A DNA stretch of 24,608 nucleotides, taken from positions 14,003 to 38,610 of the forward strand of contig SMOI01000264.1 in assembly GCA_008000375.1 (NCBI GenBank), read 5' to 3'. The DNA is from Poteriospumella lacustris. Its lineage: Eukaryota > Sar > Chrysophyceae > Chromulinales > Dinobryaceae. Position numbers and translations under genes: made by a program. Position 1 is the first letter of the stretch; every line of letters begins with the position of its first letter. A model generated the notes under the pieces. The model was not told the DNA's origin, made no database searches, and saw only the letters and a list, made by a program, of their open reading frames with translations. Below, one piece after another: positions 7,841 through 15,759 of this stretch.

Positions 7841-9751
7841 GTCTTCCGTCATCGCGTAGATGGCGTCCTTGTATACTCGCGGGCCTCGACAACTTGGGAC
7901 CAGCGACATCACGCACTGACACAGCGTCACGAAGAAGTCGGGTCCCCAATCGACCGCCTTCTCTGGATCCAACGTGTACCAGCGATGGATACGACGCGTC
8001 GTCTCCGCACGAAACTCTGGAGGACGCATGTCCTCAGCGCCCACACACTTGTCAATCAACCCGATCACCAGAAACAAGTCGTCGTCGGATGCGGTCGCAG
8101 ACGGCGACACAGTCTCTACCTGTCCACTCACCGCATCGTACGCTGTGATGCGCGTGAACAGCCCCACGTCCACCAACAGTTCTGCCGCATCAAAGTTCAT
8201 CTTGATCGTCTCCCGCACAATGTCTCGCACCGCGGCACGACGAATCACTTTCGCGAACCGTTGGCGCATATAATCCAAGACCTTGCCGAACAGCCAGTGG
8301 CTCAACGCATCCACCGACGTGACGATGATGTCTTCTTTCCCGGCGCCAGGAGACAGACGCAGGATGCGACGTGCTCGTAGGCTGTCCGCCACCCACCACC
8401 TCACCAACAGATCCAACGACCCCGGCAGCTCGTCTTCCTCACGATAGCCACCGTCCAACAACCGTCGTCGGACCTCCGCCTGGTACTCGGTCTCCTCTAC
8501 GAACTGGCGGGCGATCGGGTCCCGATCAAACGAGTCTCGCAGGTACTCTACGACGGGAAACGAGGCCGCTGTTGTCGCTGTACGTACTTCGGACAAGGCA
8601 CGCTGCTGAGTCGCCCACGTCTCAATGGTCTTGCACACGGACATGACGTCATGCTCGTTGCGGCAATCGACGGTGACACAGGGATAGAACGCGAACGTCG
8701 ACGCCAATGCAGGCGTCTCTTGATACTGCTTGAGCTGTTTCAGAATCTCCGGTCGACGCGGCATCTCCGCCTCCGGCAGTACGCCGCTGAACTTGTTGAG
8801 CAACGTGATCACGGCGGTCTTGTTGGTGGGAGGCTGTGAGGCACCCTGCAGCGCGTTGTGGATCTGGCCGAGCCATTGTCGATACTGCGATACCACCTCC
8901 TCTGCCGAGTACGGCCGATGCTCCGAGTCACTCCGTTTCTCCACCAACGGCAACACGACCACGTAGATGGACTGCGGTACGTTCAGAAACTGCCGATACA
9001 CCTTCCGAAACTCCTCGTGGCCACCGTAGTCGTGCAGCACGTACTGCACCTCGTGTGGACTATCCACTCTGTGTATCAGTAGGCCTGGTGTTCGCTCATT
9101 GTAGCCAACCAGTCCCGCCATCGCTGGGCGAGAGACGAGGGTAGATGCGCGACCGAGCCATGTCGTTCGTTTTTGCAGTTTGTCCTGCAACCACAACGAC
9201 AACGTCGTCTTGCCGGCCAACTTCTCACCACACACGTGTACATTCACCGTGATCCACTGTGAGCGTGTAAATGCCCCTTTAAAGCCTCTCTGCAGATTGA
9301 ATAGCCCCATGTTGACATCAAAGACCTCTCGAAGACAGTTAGGATTTGCCAATGAATATTCAACTATTTTGCCGACAATTTCATGAAGACACCTTTTCTT
9401 ATCTGGCCGATAGTTCAGTATCCCAACAACTTGCATCAGAAACGACACTGCTCTCTCAAAGTATATTGTACCATCGCCCAATAACAACCAAACCACCTCC
9501 AAATTACTGTTGTATCTGATTGCACAGTGCAATGGCAGGAAATTATACCTGTCCGCCGCTTTCAGGGCTTCCGGATACTGCTCACACAGCCAACGAACCA
9601 CCTCCAAATTGTTGTTGGTTCTTGCTGCCCAGTGCAATGGCAACAAACCTTCCTTGTCCGCCACCCTCACACCATCCGGAAATCGCTCCCACAACCAACG
9701 AACCACCTCCAAATTGTTGTTGTTTCTTGCTGCCCAGTGCATTGGTAGCAT
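7766..9751 (-). CDS. Ankyrin-Roc-COR main open frame
   Basis: This is the longest intact piece of the ROCO gene. The first ATG after the internal TAG is at 9751, so a shorter protein with about three ankyrin repeats could still be made. After the repeats comes a Roc GTPase domain. Its P-loop is G-E-K-L-A-G-K-T (9206-9229), its switch-II motif is D-Y-G-G-H (9017-9031), and N-K-F at 8789-8797 stands in place of N-K-x-D, with Ser where the usual Asp would be. The following 250 or so residues are COR-like, with W-W-V-A-D-S and a V-D-V-G-L-F stretch. The last 25 codons before the stop at 7766 are out of the ancestral frame and are junk after the frameshift. The frame is open and strongly protein-like. 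The G4 change may alter nucleotide choice. Confidence 0.7.
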   Translation of the reverse strand: MLPMHWAARNNNNLEVVRWLWERFPDGVRVADKEGLLPLHWAARTNNNLEVVRWLCEQYPEALKAADRYNFLPLHCAIRYNSNLEVVWLLLGDGTIYFERAVSFLMQVVGILNYRPDKKRCLHEIVGKIVEYSLANPNCLREVFDVNMGLFNLQRGFKGAFTRSQWITVNVHVCGEKLAGKTTLSLWLQDKLQKRTTWLGRASTLVSRPAMAGLVGYNERTPGLLIHRVDSPHEVQYVLHDYGGHEEFRKVYRQFLNVPQSIYVVVLPLVEKRSDSEHRPYSAEEVVSQYRQWLGQIHNALQGASQPPTNKTAVITLLNKFSGVLPEAEMPRRPEILKQLKQYQETPALASTFAFYPCVTVDCRNEHDVMSVCKTIETWATQQRALSEVRTATTAASFPVVEYLRDSFDRDPIARQFVEETEYQAEVRRRLLDGGYREEDELPGSLDLLVRWWVADSLRARRILRLSPGAGKEDIIVTSVDALSHWLFGKVLDYMRQRFAKVIRRAAVRDIVRETIKMNFDAAELLVDVGLFTRITAYDAVSGQVETVSPSATASDDDLFLVIGLIDKCVGAEDMRPPEFRAETTRRIHRWYTLDPEKAVDWGPDFFVTLCQCVMSLVPSCRGPRVYKDAIYAMTEDGQRRTARRTSYGHIGTSRWGTGSK

Positions 9752-10240
9752 ACCCTCCTTGTCCGCCACGACTACTCCCTGCGGATGCTGCTTCCACAAC
9801 TAGCGAACAACCTCCACATTGTTGTTGTTTCTTGCTGCCCAGTGCAATGGCAACAAACCTTCCTTGTCCGCCGCTTTCAGGGCTTCCGGATATTGCTCAC
9901 ACAACCAACGAACCACCTCGACATTGTTGTTGTTTCTTGCTGCCCAGTGCAACGGTAGACGACCATTCTTGTTCGCAACTCTCACAGCCTCTGGATATTG
10001 CTCCCACAACCAACGAACCACCTCCAAATTGTTGTTGTTTCTTGCTGCCCAGTGCAATGGCAACAAACCTTCCTTGTCCACCACCGTCACAGCCTCCGGA
10101 TGTTGCTCCCACAGCCAACGAACCACCTCCACATTGTTGTTGTTTCTTGCTGCCCAGTGCAATGGCAACAAACCTTCCTTGTCCGCCACCGTCACACCTT
10201 GCGGATGTTGCTCCAACAACCACCGAAACATTTCCGCATG
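9480..10240 (-). repeat. 105-base tandem repeats coding for ankyrin-type units
   Basis: The string cttgctgcccag recurs at 9621, 9726, 9831, 9936, 10041 and 10146, an exact period of 105 bases or 35 codons. Each unit codes for L-P-L-H-W-A-A-R-N-N-N-N followed by E-V-V-R-W-L. The bases are nearly identical as well as the protein, pointing to recent growth or gene conversion. The last unit, toward 9480, is more diverged. The 35-residue length resembles ankyrin arrays known from diatoms. Confidence 0.9.
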
Positions 10241-10324
10241 GTTGTTGTCTTTTTCTGCCCCGGCCAATGACAGTTGAACTTCAACGTCATCACTATATTT
10301 TATTGGCTGGTGGAGATGTGACAT

Positions 10325-10809
10325 ATAAAACAGTGGGGATTTGATGTTGCTTTTACTGATGATTGCTTATGGGTCTGTTCAACAACAATAAAGTCCACCG
10401 AAAGATCGCCATTTCGTGAATGCAAAAAAGGGAAAAGGAAAAGGAAAAGCCACCGATTTGTGTTCTGAAACGGCTCTGCCTTGGGTGAGGTGTGTTCTGG
10501 ACAGGTGCATGACCCCCCTTTTATTTTCCATGATTCACACTGTGTCTCCATGATTTTGGAGAAATGACGAATGTGTGTCGCAGAAAAGAACACGGCTCTT
10601 GACAGCGGTTTGCTCCTTGCAGACGAGCCGTTGGGTCAACGACGATTCTGTAGAAGAGAACAGATTTATATTAACGATTACTGGCATGTTAACTCGCATA
10701 TTTTCTTGATTCACTGTTCAATATGAGTTTGCTAACTGTTGCTCAGCTTGCTCTTATTGCGCGAGGCCAAGAAGAGAGATGAATTTCCGAAAAATCAAAG
10801 AGAAGCTAT
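10325..10809. other. Intergenic stretch between divergent genes
   Basis: This separates the starts of the ROCO gene (minus) and the Crypton gene (plus), so it should hold both promoters and the left end of the Crypton. An aaaagg-type repeat lies at about 10425-10450. An ATG at about 10781 opens a different frame of roughly 58 codons, which I do not count as a gene. I found no terminal repeat marking the Crypton end. Confidence 0.4.
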
Positions 10810-12831
10810 ATGTCACAATGCAAAGTAATGACTCAGATTCTGAAGCGCTGTCCCGATTTGTACAGCAAAGCCTTCGTTTGTGTGGATGGTGTACCGCAAA
10901 AGCACACTGGAGAAGGGAATCAAATTTACAAGCTGAAGCTTCCATTAGACGTTGACGTTGGCACAGCGCTCTTCGCTGCAATTTCGATCGACGAGAATCT
11001 TCCTTTGCGTAAACGCAATACATTTGACGACTCAGCAACTGTGGTGACAGCTGTGGAAGAAAATGCGGGGTTACTTGACCATGGTGACGACGATTTGAAC
11101 AGCGACGCGGAAATTGAGGAACACGATGGTAATGACAATCGATTGGCGTCTCGCGATCGAGCTACAAGCATGGTTGGTACATCGTCTTCATTCCCCAACC
11201 CTGCAATTGACTCAAATAACCGTGTTAGAAATGTTCTCAGTAGTGGGAATGATGGCGGCCAGCACGAGGCATCGGTGGACGCAATGAATCCCAGTAGAAA
11301 CAAGAGAACAGTGAGTGCACAAACCTATCAAAACTACAAGAGTGCACTGAGATGGTGGCATACTTACAACAATCCTGAAATGGAAAAAGTTGGATATCCA
11401 TGGCCTGAAGAATTGAACAACATAATAGCAATCCAAATATCGGCGTACAAGCGAGATGTTGGAGCAAAGAAACGACAAGGTACCATGAAACAAAGAGAAG
11501 GGAAACTACCGTACAACTTATTTGGGTACAAGACTATCTCAAAGTTCTTCGCGCAGATGCAGCCGAAAAAGAATATGTACACATGGAGTGAAGGAATATT
11601 TGCGGGTCTATTTACAAAATTATCGGTGAATACCATCGGGAGATCTGACAATATTGATGACCTGCTATTTTCGAACATGGATTGGCTCGACGATTCTCTG
11701 ACTATTTGCTTTGGAACAACGAAGGCAGATCAAGCGGGCGAAAAAACGAGCGATGTAAAAAGAATATTCGCGAACCCGTTTCTTCCGGAGCTTTGCTGCA
11801 TTCTTCAGCTCGCAATTTATGTATGGTGCACCGGAGTACAAGAAGGAAATAACGGAAGGTTTCTTTTTCCTGGTACGGATCAAAACAAACGCTATTATAA
11901 CATATTAAAAGTTGCTCTGGCGAACATCGACACGAAGATCGATCTTGGAGCTCGCAGGGAAGATATTGGAACACACAGCAATAGGAAGTTTGCAGAGTCG
12001 ACATCCGTTTCCAAAATTGACGGACCAAGTAGAACGCAAGTGTGTCTAAGGGCAGGTCAAGGCGTTGGTCGGACGCAGGACTGCTACATGTTCTCAGAGG
12101 ACGATGGCGATGCCTTGGTTGGTCGCACCGTCGCCCAGTTACAGTTGAATGCTGATGAATTTGATGTCCTACCACCTCATTTCGACCATGAAACACTCAA
12201 AGAACTTGAAGACTATGGATGGGCCAACGTTCTTTCTGATTATGACAAGTATCCTGCAAGTTTCAAGCGAGTAATACCTTTTCTGTTCGCACAACTGGTG
12301 TACCATTGGCACGAAGGAAAGCTGGCAACCTTACTTCCAGCTGCGCATCCGCTATTTCAGCAAAGAATATTCCGAGAAAGAGGGCTTATCGACAGACTGA
12401 AGGGAAAGGTTGTCTTTGAATTCGGATATTGTGAGAAAACCATGATGACAGCTCATGGGGTGCCGGGGTTGATTTTGGTCAGTCGTGAAATTCGGAAGTT
12501 TCGGCAGCACTATGATACTACTTGCAAAGCGTTTTCAGAGGGACTTGGAGTGTTGAAGCGAAGTATAGAAGGAATGGAGTCTGGAATATATGCTGATTTA
12601 CCTGGTGAGATCGTTGGAGCAATTCTGCATAGGGTCGCCGTCAATGGTGCAGTGCCTATATCGATGACTGACATTAGGAAAGTCATTAGTGAGATGATTG
12701 AGTCACCAACTGGAGTCCACAGCAAGATTATGACAGCATTGACCGAAATTGAAGCCAATCAGAAGCTCTTAATGGAGAAACATGGGGCAGTATCAACATC
12801 TAGCTCCACCGGTGCTGCCAATGCAACCTAA
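10810..12831 (+). CDS. Crypton-like tyrosine recombinase
   Basis: The product is 673 residues from ATG 10810. An acidic, low-complexity N-terminus is followed from about residue 170 by a core-binding region (T-Y-Q-N-Y-K-S-A-L-R-W-W). The catalytic domain shows Arg278 (N-T-I-G-R-S-D-N), the H-x-x-R box T-H-S-N-R (His389, Arg392) and a nucleophile Tyr426 in Q-D-C-Y-M-F. Next comes the G-R-T-V ... L-P-P-H-F stretch typical of protist Crypton recombinases. The Trp usual before the nucleophile (G-W-S-M-G) is Gln here. The enzyme would cut and rejoin DNA through a Tyr-DNA bond. The frame ends at TAA 12829-12831, but protein-like sequence goes on in the same frame after it. Loss of the C-terminal domain, readthrough or an intron are all possible. 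Confidence 0.75.
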   Translation: MSQCKVMTQILKRCPDLYSKAFVCVDGVPQKHTGEGNQIYKLKLPLDVDVGTALFAAISIDENLPLRKRNTFDDSATVVTAVEENAGLLDHGDDDLNSDAEIEEHDGNDNRLASRDRATSMVGTSSSFPNPAIDSNNRVRNVLSSGNDGGQHEASVDAMNPSRNKRTVSAQTYQNYKSALRWWHTYNNPEMEKVGYPWPEELNNIIAIQISAYKRDVGAKKRQGTMKQREGKLPYNLFGYKTISKFFAQMQPKKNMYTWSEGIFAGLFTKLSVNTIGRSDNIDDLLFSNMDWLDDSLTICFGTTKADQAGEKTSDVKRIFANPFLPELCCILQLAIYVWCTGVQEGNNGRFLFPGTDQNKRYYNILKVALANIDTKIDLGARREDIGTHSNRKFAESTSVSKIDGPSRTQVCLRAGQGVGRTQDCYMFSEDDGDALVGRTVAQLQLNADEFDVLPPHFDHETLKELEDYGWANVLSDYDKYPASFKRVIPFLFAQLVYHWHEGKLATLLPAAHPLFQQRIFRERGLIDRLKGKVVFEFGYCEKTMMTAHGVPGLILVSREIRKFRQHYDTTCKAFSEGLGVLKRSIEGMESGIYADLPGEIVGAILHRVAVNGAVPISMTDIRKVISEMIESPTGVHSKIMTALTEIEANQKLLMEKHGAVSTSSSTGAANAT

Positions 12832-13281
12832 CAAGACATTGCATCAAAACCTTTCTTTGATGAGTCGAGTAGAACCTTTCTGCACTTTTGGGGAGGCAAA
12901 TTGCATCGGGTTCCCAAAGGCTTTGTGTTTCCAAGTTATGATACCCGCACCGTTTGGCACTTATGGTTTGAAGGGCGACCAGCTGACGAAATCTCGCCTC
13001 TTCGACGGATCAATGCTCCGGAGGATTTGATAACAGCGGTATGTAAAAGCAATTTTCACCGTACTAAGCGAGTAGTCAAGGGCTTGGTGAAAATCCTCGT
13101 ATCAGAAGGTCGCGTTGAGTCGGAGAAAGAAGTCAGCGCTGATAATGCCACAGCATGTTTTGATTATGCTTTTCCGATACTTATTGCTTCGCTTTACAAT
13201 GCGGAATATTCACCAGAGCGTATGTTTGACATTAACATTAACACAATTGCCAATAGAATGAGTAAACAGGGCACATCTTAA
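12832..13281 (+). pseudogene. C-terminal domain of the Crypton protein, after an in-frame TAA
   Basis: This is the same reading frame as the recombinase, open for a further 149 codons. It has F-W-G-G-K-L-H-R-V-P-K-G-F, then W-H-L-W-F-E-G and a P-L-R stretch, a pattern I associate with the C-terminal domain of protist Crypton proteins (W-G-G-x-x-H-x-V-P, then W-x-L-W-F). It therefore belongs to the upstream gene. The stop that divides them could be real decay. It could also lie in a 75-base phase-0 intron (12790-12864; gt...ag, with a ctaac branch-like string), although the donor gtatca is weak. Confidence 0.6.
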
Positions 13282-15055
13282 CGGTGCTTCAGACACTTAA
13301 ATTACACACACTGAGAAAATTCATCGAAAGTACTGTTGTCACTCAAGGTTGTAAAGCTTCTCTGTCAGCCAGGACGCATCACAGCATTCTTAACATTGGT
13401 AGTGGCTGTTTTGGGTTGATTCATTAGTCAAAATGAGCTCTGTTCGTCTCCGATGTGTGCCAAGGGGTACTTTCTGGAATCTCCTGCTATGCAAAGCTGA
13501 GACCAGAGGTGATCAAGAACCTGTATTTGAGCAATTCCAAATATGCCAAATGTTGTTTTTTTGTTGTAGTACTTGATTTTCTGGTATTTTATTTGAGATT
13601 AAGCGACAAACTGGAATGATTGATCTGGAATTGAAAGATTTTTTTCATCGGCCATTCGAACGCATTTTTGAGCGACGATATCTTCACATGGAAGCCATTT
13701 TGTCGGGTCTCAAAGCTACCATAGGTGGAAAATCTCGTAATTTACACGTTTGCAAAATATCAGATCGCAACAATAACTATAGCTCATGAGCCAGGCTCAA
13801 GAGAAAATTGATCGAGGTCGGTCGATCGACGATGTTCGACAGGTTGGACTGACCTGTGCCAATAAAAATGAAACGCTCTCTCCTTTTCCCTGTGTTTTCC
13901 CGGAAAACACACCTTCGACCGTTTAGTAAAATAAAGAAGGAAGATATCCTTGTTACATTGTGGCTGCTGGCTGACTGCTGCTGACTGCTGACTGCACTCT
14001 GGTCTGCTGTGTGCTGTGTGTGTCGGTCCAGCAGGGCCGAAGTGCCTGCTAAAATGCCGTTGGTTTCTTTCCATTTACGGCGGTCGATTGTTGTGTCGGC
14101 TCGCCCCCCACTTCGACGATCGCGTGTTCCATACCTCTCGTTGCACGAGGACGGAACGCGCCGACTGGTTATTGTCTTGGATTAGACGCCGGGCCAACCT
14201 GTCGCATACGTGGACGTCTCATTTGGTGCAGACGCAGACTTCAAAAGCCAGACCGGTGTGTTTTCGTCACTGTTCCAGTCACTTGATCCTGGCCACGTCT
14301 TCGTGGCTTCTTGTTGGCAGCATAGTATACCTAAAACCTTAACAGCGCACCATCAGACGCCCCGTCTCAGATTCTGTGAGCCAGATATTCTGTAGCCTGC
14401 ACCAGGCGGGAGGGACCAAGTCACCACGTCGCCCCTCCTATCGCCAAATCACTTCTTTTCCCCACTATCCTGTTTCCACAACCAGCAGTTCAGTGGTGTC
14501 CTTGGATGTCTGGCAGTCAGCCCGCAGTCGTTCGTTATGAAGGCAACGCGAACTCTAACTGCGTCAGACCGCTGCCCGTGCCGCCGAACGTTCCCAACCC
14601 GCCGGTTTTTGGTAACAACACTTACGGTCCCCGTTTCGGCCGCTGTCGCCGCCGCGACGGCTGCGGACAACGCCGCACTCGACGCGGGGGATACAGCCAC
14701 GGCGATGTTGAGGCCGCCGCCGAGGTCGAACGCCGCAACGGCGGCACTCGGAGACTCGTAGTGGTGTTTTGGCGATCTCGCACTTGGGGCCTCGCACTAG
14801 AAGATACTACGGATTGACAGAGCACGGATTAACGAAGACACTTCAAAGGATTGCACACTGACCGTTGCATTGCACAATCAAAGGCGAGTTCGGTTGGGCC
14901 TTTGAGTGCGGTAGTCTTTGGTCCTAATCCCTCCGCGGAACAAAGATGTACCCTCCTTTCAGATAGTCAACGAGCGCTCCTCGAGTGTCTTGCACTCCCC
15001 ACCGTGCGCTATCGCGGGTGGAACGAAAGACGTAATCTGACTCGTTTTGTTTTAT
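13282..15055. other. Gene-poor stretch
   Basis: There is no convincing gene in nearly 1.8 kb. 13290-13790 is A/T-rich with T-runs and may include the right end of the Crypton. At 13960-14010 there is a short ctgactgctg-type tandem stretch. An ATG at 14537 opens 74 codons of Ala/Thr/Pro-rich sequence in C/G-rich DNA, and an overlapping frame is also open, so neither is trusted. From about 14830 the DNA leads into the DUF285 relic. Confidence 0.45.
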
Positions 15056-15059
15056 TCGA

Positions 15060-15475
15060 ATGGAGGCAAGTGCTTGATTTACATTAACGAACTTTTCACC
15101 AGTTTCAACGAGGACATCAGTTGATGGAACATAAGCAATGTGGTAACCTTATGTGCATTTGCGTTCAATTAGCGGTTACACCAGGGGTATGTATCGAAGG
15201 TGAGAGACATGTCACAAATGATTGACACGGCATCATCGTTCAATCACCTGTTGCGCCGCTGGAGTGTTTCACAGGTGACAACATATCTTGTAAGTTAGCA
15301 GGTGCATCGTCATTCGACCAGCCGGTTTATAGTTGGAATGTATCGCAGGTGACCAGCATGTCGTGTGTGTTCGCTAGCGCATCAACCATTATTCAACCGT
15401 TGGAGCATTGGGATACTTTCAAGATCAAGAAAATGTCGCACATCTCCGACTATTACGACGCCTATCGCTACACGT
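15060..15475 (+). pseudogene. DUF285 relic, left half
   Basis: Decayed copies of the 25-residue repeat are still readable across shifting frames. Examples are F-N-E-D-I-S near 15100, S-F-N-H-L-L near 15240, and F-D-Q-P-V-Y-S-W-N-V-S-Q-V-T-S-M at about 15312-15360, followed by W-D-T near 15410. At base level it parallels 990-1210 of the intact gene. Stops and frameshifts are frequent, so this is an old pseudogene. It ends where the retroelement's repeat cluster begins, and its right half resumes at about 21190. Confidence 0.75.
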
Positions 15476-15510
15476 AATGTATATTGCCGCGTACGAGTAT
15501 ACTCAAAGAG

Positions 15511-15546
15511 GGTGTGTGACAGACACACGGTGTGTGACAGACACAC
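15511..15546. repeat. 18-base tandem repeat, each unit a hairpin
   Basis: The unit ggtgtgtgacagacacac occurs twice in a row (15511-15528 and 15529-15546). Within each unit gtgtgt can pair with acacac around gacag. It sits at the presumed left edge of the retroelement. Confidence 0.7.
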
Positions 15547-15550
15547 CCTC

Positions 15551-15695
15551 GGGCCGGGACACGCGACCCACACCGCATGGTGTGCATAACAGTCGCTAAA
15601 GGTCTCGCGGTACACTCACTGAGGGTGGGCCGGGACACGCGACACACACCGTAAGGTGTGGACAGCAGCCACAGAGCATCTCGCGTGAGATGCTC
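15551..15695. repeat. 34-base direct repeat and 9-base hairpin at the retroelement's left end
   Basis: gggccgggacacgcgac plus the following 17 bases occurs at 15551-15584 and again, with a few changes, at 15627-15660, an offset of 76. Just after the second copy gagcatctc pairs with gagatgctc around gcgt (15674-15695). These are candidates for the element's terminal repeat or for a promoter and packaging region upstream of Gag. Confidence 0.65.
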
Positions 15696-15759
15696 AAAGG
15701 CTGAAGATCAGAATCGTTTAGCAACGCTTCCCTTTTCAATCGTACTCTCGTCGTCCACC

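Larger units (their letters stand above)
6438..10324 (-). pseudogene. Ankyrin-Roc-COR (ROCO family) gene, broken by a TAG and a frameshift
   Basis: Read on the minus strand from ATG 10324, the gene encodes seven near-identical 35-residue ankyrin-type repeats, a Roc (Ras-of-complex) GTPase domain, a COR-like region and a long C-terminal part. Two lesions break it. A TAG at 9800-9802 sits where every other repeat has Trp (R-W-L-W). A frameshift near 7815-7845 moves the reading frame by one base, equal to one lost base or two gained. Protein-like sequence continues smoothly on both sides of each lesion, so the damage looks recent. ROCO proteins are GTPase scaffolds in signalling; ankyrin repeats would bind partners. 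No intron with sensible borders explains either break: the repeat period runs unbroken through the TAG, and no GT-AG pair is evident at the frameshift. A sequencing error at one or both sites cannot be excluded. Confidence 0.75.
10810..13281 (+). mobile_element. Crypton-type DNA transposon, coding core
   Basis: Cryptons are DNA transposons that move with a tyrosine recombinase and lack terminal inverted repeats, so their ends cannot be read from the sequence alone. The range given covers only the recombinase frame and its in-frame continuation. The region is more A/T-rich than the DIRS element further right, fitting separate origins. The recombinase resembles the group common in oomycetes, diatoms and other algae. 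Confidence 0.65.

Noticed and set aside
7399-8148. 249-codon plus-strand frame opposite the ROCO gene
   Set aside because: Ser/Arg/Pro-rich antisense shadow of a G/C-rich coding region, with no recognisable domain.
9800-9802. Reassigned TAG codon (for example to Trp or Gln)
   Set aside because: The DUF285 genes, Gag and Pol all end sensibly at TAG, so TAG is a normal stop in this genome.
9480-10240. CRISPR-like array
   Set aside because: The 105-base units are coding, run head to tail without distinct spacers and translate as ankyrin repeats.
9520-10344. Long plus-strand frame rich in Cys and Pro with repeated C-C-C-F-L-L-P-S-A
   Set aside because: It is the exact antisense of the ankyrin repeats. 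The repeat pattern and conservation follow the minus-strand protein, which has clear ankyrin and GTPase motifs.
10781-10957. Alternative Crypton start at the upstream ATG near 10781
   Set aside because: That ATG opens a different frame that stops after about 58 codons; the frame with the recombinase motifs starts at 10810.
14506-14817. Two overlapping Ala/Pro/Arg-rich frames (103 and 74 codons)
   Set aside because: Both frames and the opposite strand are open because the DNA is G/C-rich; there is no motif or conserved copy to favour any of them.
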